A stretch of DNA of 6,467 nucleotides from Clostridiales bacterium (GTDB lineage Bacteria; Bacillota; Clostridia; WRLR01). The notes under the pieces are model-generated. The model ran no database searches and had not been told where the DNA came from. It saw nothing but the letters and a program-made list of their open reading frames with translations. The stretch is from positions 1 through 6,467 of the forward strand of contig JAITSR010000180.1 in assembly GCA_031287655.1 (NCBI GenBank), read 5' to 3'. How positions within the stretch are numbered: the first letter of the stretch is position 1; each line of letters starts with the position of its first letter. Shown here in pieces: positions 1 to 5,730 of this stretch. Made by a program: the position numbers and the translations under genes.

Positions 1-93
1 GGCACATACCATATCTTTGACGGAACCAAGTACACGTTCCGGTCGGTGACGGTAGACGACGACAGCCCCGCCGCGGTCACGGTCAACTACTAC
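1..93 (+). repeat. Cna-B-like module, copy 0 (3' end only)
   Basis: Residues 1-31 (GTYHIFDG...VTVNYY) match the last 31 residues of the two complete modules downstream with no gap. The final 36 bases (58-93) differ at one position from 1783-1818 and at three from 790-825. The rest of this copy lies upstream, which shows that the repeat series continues to the left. Confidence 0.85.
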
Positions 94-3000
94 AACCTGA
101 CGGTGTCGAAGGGCGCGAACGCGGCGACCGCGACCGGCACGGGGATTTATCTTCCCGGCGAGGCCGTCAGCATTTCCGCGACCGCGTCCGCGCCCGTCGA
201 CGGCTACAATTTTGCCGGTTGGAGCCAAGGCGGTTTCCCCGGAACACTCGATGCAAACACCGCGTCGTCGACATTCAGGATGGCCGCGGCCAACGCGGAC
301 GCGACCTTGTCCGCGGCTTTTGCCGCAAAATCCAATATTACCCTTGCCTTTGCCGTCGACCCGGCGGAGAGCGGCACGATTTCACCGGACGCCGCGAGTC
401 TGCCGGTTTCCCCGGCCGCGGCGGCCGACGCCGTCGCGCGGCGCACGGCGTCCCCCGCGACGGGCTATCACTTTGTAAACTGGACAAACGACCGCGGCGA
501 CGACTCGCCTGTCACCACCGCCGGGATGACTCCGAACAGGGGCAGCGGCGCTTGGACGGCGGGTACTTATACGGCGCATTTTACGGCAAATATCGTGACC
601 GTGAATATCAAAAAGGACGGTCTTGCTTGGGATTCGGAAAAGACGTTCAGACTCAAAGGCGTGTCTCCGACCGACGACTTCACGGGGACGGCGTCCGGCG
701 CGGCGGCGCAGACATTCACAAACGTCCCGAACGGCACATACGAGGTCTATGACGGGGCAAATCTCACGGGCACGCAGGTCACGGTAAGCGACGACAGCCC
801 AGCCGCGGCCACGGTCAACTACTATACGCTCTCCGTCGCGGTCGCGAACACGAACGGCACGGTCACGCCCGTATCCGACGTGATTCTGCTCCCCGGCCAA
901 GCGCAGACGATCACGGCGACACCCGCCGCGGGCTACTCGTTCACCGGTTGGACACTCAGCGGGGCGGGGGCGGACAGCACGGCCGTTTCGGACCTGACCG
1001 CGACGGGGCTTTCCGCGACCGCGACGATGGGCGGCGGCGCGACGGCCATAACGGCGGACTTCGCGATCAAAAGCACCGGATATGCCGTCTTTTATGCGAT
1101 GGACGGCGGCGGCCCGACGCCGACAAAGCCGGACACGATCGGCTGGGCTACCGCCGGTCTCGTCGGCGCGGCCAACCCGACAAAGCCGGGCTACACCTTC
1201 AGCGGCTGGACGAGCAGCCAAGAGACGTCGGGGATCACGAGCGAAACGACATACGGTGTCGCCGCGAACGGCAAAGAGGTCTCACAGATCACGCTCACGG
1301 CGCACTGGACAGAGCTGGGACACGTCGCAATCGGTTTTACGGGGGACGGGAACGGCACGGTCAGCCCGATCGCGCCCGAGGACCTGAACCCCGAAACGGG
1401 TCAGCTCGAGGCGGCAAGCCGCGCGGCGATTCCGAATGACAGGTATCACTTCGTAAGCTGGACGTCGAGTCTTGCGACGGACGCGACGGATCTGGCAAAC
1501 ATCACGCTCACGCCGTCAAAAAACACGGTTTCGGGAAAATCCGTATGGCAAAACGCGACGTATACCGCGCATTTTACGGCGAATGTCGTGACCGTGAATA
1601 TCAACAGAGACGGCGCCGAGTGGGATTCGGGCAGAACGTTTACGCTCAGGGGGACGGGCGGGGCCGCGGATTTTACCGCGTCCGCGTCCGGCCCGAGCCC
1701 GCTCACATTCACGGGGGTGCTGAACGGCACATATGAGGTCCATGACGGAACACAACGCACGGGTGTAATGGTCACGGTAAACGACGACAGCCCCGCGGCG
1801 GTCACGGTCAACTACTACACCGTCAGCTTTTCGCAGGCCAACGCGGCCTACACGGCGGCGATCCGGCCGCAGACGGTTTTGGACGGCGATCGCGCGCAGG
1901 TCCCCGGCGGACTTGCGATCAATGACAAATACGGCTATAAAAAGTTCCTCGGCTGGTTCGCCGACCCGGCGGCGGGCTCAGCGGCTTTCGATTTTGAAAC
2001 GGTCGCCGTCACGAGAAGCCGCACGCTGTACGCCCGCTGGCAGGACGCCGTAAAGGTCCGGTTCCACTCCGGCAACCCGGGCTACAGAGGTACAGGCGGC
2101 CCCGCGTACACGCAGTACATCTATTTGGACGAGAGACCGGGCGCGCTCGACCCGACGGACCCGCGGCTGACCGCCGGGAGCTATTACCCCGAATACGGCC
2201 AAAAGAAGTTCCACGGCTGGTTTGAGAGCAACAACGCCGTTCCGGGCCGCGACACACCGGTGGATTTCCCTCTGATGATCACCGCGGACGACGGCTCGCA
2301 TGAGAAAAACCTGTACGCGGTATGGGAGGAGAGCTTAAAGGTCACGTTCCTCGTCCAAAACAACGCGTATTCCGGCGCGCCGAACGTGACGCAGTACATA
2401 GTGGAGGGCGACGCCCCCGTCGACCCGAACATTACCGGGCGCGGGCTTGTCGACGGCAGACATTATCCGGAATACGGCGACCGGCGATTCCTCGGCTGGT
2501 ATGACGCGCCCGCGGGCGGTGAGAAATTCGATTTCGGTACGGACAATATTTCCGTGGATACGGTGCTCTACGGACATTGGGAGCAGTACTGGACCGTGAC
2601 GTTTGTGAATCTCAACGGGAACACGGTTCCGGCGCTGACCGTTTTGGACGGGACATACGCGACGACGCCGAACACGCTGACCGGAATCGGCGGGGATTTC
2701 GCGACGACTTCCAACGAACTCACACCCGGTGATTTCGTGTTCTACGGTTGGAGCGCCGACCCCGAAGCCACGGGAGGCGGGACGCCCGGCCAAAACACGG
2801 CTCCGTTTGACTTCGCGGCGACTCCGATCACGTCCGACACGATCATTTACGGCGTGTGGGAGCCGCGCGTGTACAGCGTCATTTTTGAGGTAAACTGCGG
2901 GGTCTGGGAAACGAGAGCCACGACCGCCACGACGATGAACATTTTCCCGTTCGTGTATGAGTACATTCCCGAGAATACGGGAGGGCTGTACGGTTCCGCG

Positions 3001-4746
3001 AATACGGACTTCGATCCGGGGCGCGACGCTCCGGCAGTCAATCCGACGCGGGCAAACTATGTCTTTACAGGGTGGAACAGCAATCAATCCGGCGGCGGCG
3101 AAGCGCCCGCGGCGCGGAGCTCAGGCAACTTCACCTATTACGCGCAGTGGGAACCGGTTTCCTACCCGATTATCTATGTGTGGAATGATTCGGCGGCCTA
3201 TCCCGCGTCGGCGCCGGGCGTAAACGCCCCGGATTCCTATGATTATGAGTCGCGCTCGTTTCCGATCCCGATCGGCGAGCCAAAACGGTCGGGGTATGTG
3301 TTCATCGGCTATACCGCGACGGGCGGGCATGCGCTGGAGTATCCGACGATGCCATTCTCGATCAAGCAGGGCGCGGCGGGTCCGGTCACGCTTTACGCGT
3401 ATTGGGACGCGATCAGCTACGCTATTACCTATGAACTGAACGGCGGCACAGGCAAGGCGACGAACCCTGTGGGGTATTCTGCGGACGGCGCCGTGCTTTT
3501 GATCGCCGACCCGACAAAGACGGGATACGACTTTATAGGCTGGACGGCGGAGGCGGACGCGGAAACGGGGGGCAGATGGGACTTGGCCGACGGGGCGAAG
3601 AACCTCACGATCCCGACTGGGGCGTATGGGGACGTCAGACTCACGGCGCACTGGGAGGCGATCGAATATTCGATCAACTATGAGCTGGACGGCGGTATCA
3701 ACGACGCGGCCAATCCCGTCTTCTACACTGTTGAGAGCGCCTTTCCGATTGCGATCGCGGACCCGACAAAAACAGGATACCTCTTTGACGGCTGGACGGC
3801 GGCGACGGCGGCTGTTTTGGGCGACGCGGCAAACAGCCTGACCGTGGAGACACCGGGCAGGAACCTCCATATTCCGGCGGGAACAATGGGGGACATCAGC
3901 CTTGCGGCACATTGGACGATCTTTGCCGACAAAGGCGGCGAAGTCGACGGAGGTGACGGAGACGGCAATGAAACCGACGGCGGTGATGGGGACGGAGACG
4001 GCGGCGACGGCAATGGAACCGGCGGCAGCGGCAATGAAACCGGCGGTGGAGGCGGCCACGGCTTCATCAACCCGCCGACGCCCAGACCGACGGCAAGCCC
4101 GAAACCCACAACGAGACCCACGTCGAAACCCACGTCGAGACCCACCGGAAGGCCCGGGGGCGGCGGCGCCGATCATGGCGACTCGAATGAATTTATCAAC
4201 CCGTTTGACGACGTATCCGAAAGCGACTGGTTCTACGACGATATTGCGTTTGTATTCGCGCGCGGTCTGTTTAAGGGGATCAGCGAGCGTGAATTTGGGC
4301 CGGACCTGCCGACCACGCGCGGCATGATCGTCACGGTGCTCTACCGCTTGACGGGTCAACCCGATGTGAGCGGGACATCGCCGTTCGTGGACGTAGAGAG
4401 CGGCCAATACTACGCGGACGCCGTGTCATGGGGCAGCCCGAACGGGATCATAAAGGGTGTGGACGCAACCCACTATGAACCCGACGTCAATATTACGCGG
4501 CAGGACCTCGCAGCGATCTTTGGGCGCTACGCGAAGTTCCGCAAGCTGCGGCTCCCGCATGTGCGGATCGGCGGAGTTTTCGCGGACGAGGCCGAGATCA
4601 GCGGCTATGCCGTTCCCGCGGTCGACGAGCTGCATGCCGGAGGAATCCTCGAAGGCAGGCCGGGAAACATCTTCGACCCGCTCGGCGAGGCGACAAGGGC
4701 CGAGTTCGCGGCCGTGCTGCACCGGTTCATAGAAGCCGCACAGTAA
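1..4746 (+). CDS. Giant InlB-repeat, SLH-domain surface protein (5' partial)
   Basis: This is the C-terminal 1581 residues of a large exported surface protein; residues here are counted from the codon at base 1. The frame is open to the left edge, and residues 1-31 align without gaps to internal repeats at 245-275, so the GTG at base 46 is not the start and the gene begins upstream. Order of parts: end of a Cna-B-like module (1-31), divergent InlB-like modules (32-197), Cna-B-like module (191-275), InlB-like modules (276-528), second full Cna-B-like module (522-606), eight tandem InlB repeats (607-1305), Asp/Gly spacer (about 1311-1352), Pro/Thr spacer (1358-1385), three SLH domains (1402-1577). 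SLH domains of this family bind pyruvylated secondary wall polysaccharide, so the protein should sit on the cell wall with the repeats as a stalk. Adhesion or matrix roles are typical of the family but not shown here. The signal peptide and any N-terminal functional head are outside the window. Only one cysteine (Cys966) was noticed. It ends in TAA. Confidence 0.95.
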   Translation, partial: GTYHIFDGTKYTFRSVTVDDDSPAAVTVNYYNLTVSKGANAATATGTGIYLPGEAVSISATASAPVDGYNFAGWSQGGFPGTLDANTASSTFRMAAANADATLSAAFAAKSNITLAFAVDPAESGTISPDAASLPVSPAAAADAVARRTASPATGYHFVNWTNDRGDDSPVTTAGMTPNRGSGAWTAGTYTAHFTANIVTVNIKKDGLAWDSEKTFRLKGVSPTDDFTGTASGAAAQTFTNVPNGTYEVYDGANLTGTQVTVSDDSPAAATVNYYTLSVAVANTNGTVTPVSDVILLPGQAQTITATPAAGYSFTGWTLSGAGADSTAVSDLTATGLSATATMGGGATAITADFAIKSTGYAVFYAMDGGGPTPTKPDTIGWATAGLVGAANPTKPGYTFSGWTSSQETSGITSETTYGVAANGKEVSQITLTAHWTELGHVAIGFTGDGNGTVSPIAPEDLNPETGQLEAASRAAIPNDRYHFVSWTSSLATDATDLANITLTPSKNTVSGKSVWQNATYTAHFTANVVTVNINRDGAEWDSGRTFTLRGTGGAADFTASASGPSPLTFTGVLNGTYEVHDGTQRTGVMVTVNDDSPAAVTVNYYTVSFSQANAAYTAAIRPQTVLDGDRAQVPGGLAINDKYGYKKFLGWFADPAAGSAAFDFETVAVTRSRTLYARWQDAVKVRFHSGNPGYRGTGGPAYTQYIYLDERPGALDPTDPRLTAGSYYPEYGQKKFHGWFESNNAVPGRDTPVDFPLMITADDGSHEKNLYAVWEESLKVTFLVQNNAYSGAPNVTQYIVEGDAPVDPNITGRGLVDGRHYPEYGDRRFLGWYDAPAGGEKFDFGTDNISVDTVLYGHWEQYWTVTFVNLNGNTVPALTVLDGTYATTPNTLTGIGGDFATTSNELTPGDFVFYGWSADPEATGGGTPGQNTAPFDFAATPITSDTIIYGVWEPRVYSVIFEVNCGVWETRATTATTMNIFPFVYEYIPENTGGLYGSANTDFDPGRDAPAVNPTRANYVFTGWNSNQSGGGEAPAARSSGNFTYYAQWEPVSYPIIYVWNDSAAYPASAPGVNAPDSYDYESRSFPIPIGEPKRSGYVFIGYTATGGHALEYPTMPFSIKQGAAGPVTLYAYWDAISYAITYELNGGTGKATNPVGYSADGAVLLIADPTKTGYDFIGWTAEADAETGGRWDLADGAKNLTIPTGAYGDVRLTAHWEAIEYSINYELDGGINDAANPVFYTVESAFPIAIADPTKTGYLFDGWTAATAAVLGDAANSLTVETPGRNLHIPAGTMGDISLAAHWTIFADKGGEVDGGDGDGNETDGGDGDGDGGDGNGTGGSGNETGGGGGHGFINPPTPRPTASPKPTTRPTSKPTSRPTGRPGGGGADHGDSNEFINPFDDVSESDWFYDDIAFVFARGLFKGISEREFGPDLPTTRGMIVTVLYRLTGQPDVSGTSPFVDVESGQYYADAVSWGSPNGIIKGVDATHYEPDVNITRQDLAAIFGRYAKFRKLRLPHVRIGGVFADEAEISGYAVPAVDELHAGGILEGRPGNIFDPLGEATRAEFAAVLHRFIEAAQ
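94..591 (+). repeat. Two divergent InlB-like repeat modules
   Basis: Residues 32-110 and 111-197 are two beta-repeat modules of the divergent InlB B-repeat type. Each has the hallmark Gly-Tyr-x-Phe-x-x-Trp core (GYNFAGW near residue 65; GYHFVNW near 155) and ends in an aromatic strand (AAF; TAHF). The second ends in TAHFTAN, which leads straight into the next Cna-B-like module. They correspond in order and type to the modules at 826-1080 and 1321-1584. Family assignment rests on the motif and spacing, not on a profile search. Confidence 0.75.
571..825 (+). repeat. Cna-B-like module, copy 1 (85 residues)
   Basis: Residues 191-275, from TAHFTANIVTVNI to VNYY. It aligns end to end without gaps to the copy at 1564-1818, about 65% identical at protein level by hand count (55 of 85). 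Pattern: VTVNI, a short charged turn (KKDG), W-D-S, a T-F-x-L strand, T-F-x-x-V-x-NGTYEV, then VTV and TVNYY. The alternation of short strands and the NGTYEV turn suggest a small prealbumin-like beta sandwich of the Cna-B/SpaA kind; that fold name is an inference. Confidence 0.7.
826..1080 (+). repeat. Divergent InlB-like repeat module
   Basis: Residues 276-360, starting TLSVAVANTNGTVTP and carrying the core GYSFTGW (about residue 311). It ends TADFAIKST. It occupies the same place after copy 1 as the module at 94-330 does after copy 0, including the L-P-G strand (LLPGQAQ versus YLPGEAV) before the core. Confidence 0.75.
1081..1308 (+). repeat. Canonical InlB/Listeria-Bacteroides repeat, interposed copy
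   Basis: Residues 361-436: a YAVFYAMDGGG first strand, then NPTKPGYTFSGW and a final LTAHW. This is the canonical InlB B-repeat pattern (aromatic strand, D/N-G-G, P-T-K-x-G-Y-x-F-x-G-W, A-x-W). It has no counterpart between copy 0 and copy 1 of the Cna-B-like module and resembles the tandem copies 7 and 8 near the C-terminus (DPTKTGYDFIGW and DPTKTGYLFDGW), so it looks like an insertion of that type into an existing superrepeat. Confidence 0.8.
1321..1584 (+). repeat. Divergent InlB-like repeat module before Cna-B-like copy 2
   Basis: Residues 441-528, beginning HVAIGFTGDGNGTVSP and carrying the core RYHFVSWTSS (about 481). It ends ATYTAHFTAN. It is the counterpart of residues 111-197: both start with a G-T-(I/V)-S-P turn, carry Y-H-F-V-x-W, and end with W-x-x-(G/A)-T-Y-T-A-H-F-T-A-N leading into the next module. 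Confidence 0.75.
1564..1818 (+). repeat. Cna-B-like module, copy 2 (85 residues)
   Basis: Residues 522-606, TAHFTANVVTVNI to VNYY, the same length as copy 1. The two ends are the most conserved DNA: bases 571-611 and 1564-1604 differ at 3 of 41 positions, and the last 36 bases are nearly identical to copy 0. The middle (TGGAADFTASASGPSP) has diverged. After this copy the pattern changes to uninterrupted InlB repeats. Confidence 0.7.
1819..3915 (+). repeat. Eight tandem InlB/Listeria-Bacteroides beta-repeats
   Basis: Residues 607-1305 form eight modules of about 74-94 residues, each ending in an aromatic-x-W strand. Approximate base ranges: 1819-2040, 2050-2325, 2335-2580, 2587-2859, 2869-3150, 3163-3405, 3418-3654, 3667-3915. 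Core motifs in order: YKKFLGWF, QKKFHGWF, DRRFLGWY, FVFYGWSA, YVFTGWNS, YVFIGYTA, YDFIGWTA, YLFDGWTA. Terminal strands are YARW, YAVW, YGHW, YGVW, YAQW, YAYW, TAHW and AAHW. Copies 1-4 carry the F-D-F or related strand after the core; copies 7 and 8 are the most alike (ADPTKTGY). In copy 6 the core Trp is replaced by Tyr. These modules are known as beta-grasp-like stalk units in secreted Firmicutes proteins. Confidence 0.9.
3931..4155 (+). repeat. Low-complexity wall spacer: acidic DG tract then basic PT tract
   Basis: Residues about 1311-1352 are Gly/Asp-rich with three imperfect G-N-x-T units (1322, 1337, 1344). Residues 1358-1385 are Pro/Thr/Ser-rich with a basic residue every fourth position (Lys1368, Arg1372, Lys1376, Arg1380, Arg1384). 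At DNA level the second part holds four tandem 12-base units (4105-4152). A flexible spacer between a stalk and a wall-binding domain is common in SLH proteins. Opposite charges in the two halves are clear from the sequence; any role in calcium or wall-polymer contact is a guess. Confidence 0.85.
4204..4731 (+). other. Three SLH (S-layer homology) domains
   Basis: SLH1 covers residues 1402-1452 (bases 4204-4356), SLH2 1461-1512 (4381-4536), SLH3 1526-1577 (4576-4731). Each has the F-x-D-V/A start, a Gly-(L/I)-x-x-G turn (GLFKG, GIIKG, GILEG), an F/Y-x-P-D/L segment and the helix motif: TTRGMIVTVLYR, ITRQDLAAIFGR and ATRAEFAAVLHR. Only SLH3 has the textbook TRAE. The TRGM and TRQD variants in SLH1 and SLH2 are the usual forms in clostridial proteins. 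Three SLH domains make one complete wall-binding trimer-like unit that recognises pyruvylated polysaccharide in known members. Confidence 0.95.
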
Positions 4747-4773
4747 ATAGAAATTCAGCGAGCGATGCGGAAC

Positions 4774-4802
4774 TTGCGGCGGGCGGGCGCTGATGTTATA
4801 CT
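4774..4802 (+). promoter_or_regulatory. Sigma-A-type promoter for the secreted protein gene
   Basis: A -35-like TTGCGG (4774-4779), a 17-base spacer, and a -10 TATACT (4797-4802; 5 of 6 to consensus) with an upstream TG (4794-4795) making an extended -10. Transcription would start near 4808-4810, giving an untranslated leader of about 30 bases before the ATG at 4840. The -35 matches only in TTG, but the extended -10 compensates. AT-rich sequence here stands out from the GC-rich surroundings. Confidence 0.65.
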
Positions 4803-4821
4803 CTTACTAATAACGAGTCGC

Positions 4822-4829
4822 AAAGGGAG
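4822..4829 (+). promoter_or_regulatory. Ribosome binding site deciding the start at 4840
   Basis: AAAGGGAG lies 10 bases before the ATG at 4840, a good Shine-Dalgarno match. The alternative in-frame ATG at 4765 has no comparable site and lies upstream of the predicted promoter, so it would not be on that transcript. Confidence 0.75.
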
Positions 4830-4839
4830 TGCCGATCAA

Positions 4840-5676
4840 ATGAAAAAATTACGCAATGCCGCCATATTCCTGACCGCGCTGGCCGTGCTGTTCAGCGGCG
4901 TCGCGCTTATGCCTTACGCCGCCGAAGGCGACGGCACGGCGGAGACCGAGGCCGGGAGCGGGGCGGGGGCCGCAACGGGCGACGGCGCCGTGGCAAGCGG
5001 CGACGCGGCGACACGGGCCGCGCCGAGGAAGTCGCTCGCAGACGCGGTCAGCGCCGCCGAAAAGATGTATTACTGCGGCGAGCTCTATCTGTTTGCCGAC
5101 AGCATGGTAAAGGCAAACTACGAAAAGGCCGCGATCGCGGCAAATATCAAAGACGCGGCCTCGGACGGCTCGCTCTCAAAGAGCGCGGCGCTCCTTGACG
5201 CGCTGACCGTGCGGTATAACGCCTCCGGTTCGGCATATAATTCGTGGGCGGACGTGAAGGGCGATCTGGAATACTACATAGCGACTGTCGGCACGCGGAC
5301 GGCGTTCTCCAAGGCGAATCTGCAGAACGCGTTCAAGCGGACGCTCACGGTGATTGACGCCGCGCGGGCGCTGCTGGACGAGGCGCGCGCCTATCGGGAC
5401 GACCCCTCTCCCGCGGCAAAGCGGGCCGTCACATCCTCCGCGGAAGTCGTGATTCTACAGGCCGCAGAGGCCGCCGCCGCGATCGAACCCTCCGCGCAAA
5501 AGGCGCTCGCAAGTTATCGGCGGCTGTTTGACGCGTTTGCGCAGGCCGCCGGAATCGAACTCGAATACCGCACGGTAGAGGACCCCGCATCTGCGCCCGC
5601 ATCCGCGCCTGCGCCCGCCACAGCCACCACATCCGCACCCGCCGCCGCAACTGCGCCTGCGTCCGCCGCCGCGTAA
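4840..5676 (+). CDS. Secreted Ala-rich helical protein of unknown function
   Basis: A 278-residue protein I do not recognise. Residues 1-28 form a clear Sec signal peptide: MKKLR, a hydrophobic core (AIFLTALAVLFSGVALM), and a likely cut after PYAA (Ala28). No lipobox cysteine is present, so it is not a lipoprotein. Residues 29-63 are a Gly/Ala/Glu/Asp low-complexity linker. Residues 64 to about 246 are rich in Ala, Leu, Lys and Glu with helix-like spacing and few prolines, probably a helical bundle; it has one cysteine (Cys79, in MYYCGELY). Residues 247-278 are an Ala/Pro/Ser/Thr tail like a wall-spanning or glycosylated linker, but no LPXTG motif, transmembrane segment or SLH domain follows. 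The start at 4840 is supported by the ribosome binding site, the promoter and the signal peptide directly after it; the longer in-frame ATG at 4765 would bury that peptide. It lies 93 bases after the surface protein on the same strand with its own promoter. It may be released, or held by the wall through the tail. Ends in TAA. Confidence 0.88.
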   Translation: MKKLRNAAIFLTALAVLFSGVALMPYAAEGDGTAETEAGSGAGAATGDGAVASGDAATRAAPRKSLADAVSAAEKMYYCGELYLFADSMVKANYEKAAIAANIKDAASDGSLSKSAALLDALTVRYNASGSAYNSWADVKGDLEYYIATVGTRTAFSKANLQNAFKRTLTVIDAARALLDEARAYRDDPSPAAKRAVTSSAEVVILQAAEAAAAIEPSAQKALASYRRLFDAFAQAAGIELEYRTVEDPASAPASAPAPATATTSAPAAATAPASAAA

Positions 5677-5730
5677 AGCCGATTATCCCCATTGATTTCC
5701 ATTTATTTCCGCAAGGCTTCCGCCCTTCGC
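5677..5730. other. Gap between convergent genes, no clear terminator
   Basis: Fifty-four bases separate the secreted-protein gene (+) from argS (-). A weak imperfect stem is possible at 5711-5730 (GCAAGG with CCTTCGC, one bulge) but no T-run follows on either strand, so I do not call a terminator. Transcripts from the two sides may overlap. Confidence 0.4.

Noticed and set aside
219..752. Plus-strand alternative frame of 177 codons
   Set aside because: Overlaps the real repeat frame throughout; composition is Arg/Gly-rich and the real frame shows conserved module structure.
382..1221. Open frame of 279 codons on the minus strand
   Set aside because: Arg-rich shadow of the repeat region with no domain and no ribosome binding site noticed.
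58..1818. CRISPR-like spaced repeats (36-base block seen three times)
   Set aside because: Spacing is hundreds of bases, the blocks are in frame and encode the conserved end of a protein module.
3121..4407. Long open frame (428 codons) on the minus strand opposite the stalk and spacer
   Set aside because: It is antisense to a clearly real repeat-protein frame, has an Arg/Ala-rich composition typical of shadow frames in GC-rich DNA, and shows no recognisable domain.
46..4746. GTG at base 46 as the start of the surface protein
   Set aside because: The frame is open to base 1 and residues 1-15 align to internal repeats, so the start lies upstream of the window.
4756..4792. Inverted repeat CAGCG...CGCTG after the surface protein stop as a terminator
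   Set aside because: Five-base arms with a loop of about 27 bases and no T-run after it; not a credible intrinsic terminator.
4795..4814. GTTAT-N10-ATAAC inverted repeat over the -10 and start site as an operator
   Set aside because: Arms of only five bases in an AT-rich stretch are likely by chance; no supporting regulator gene in view.
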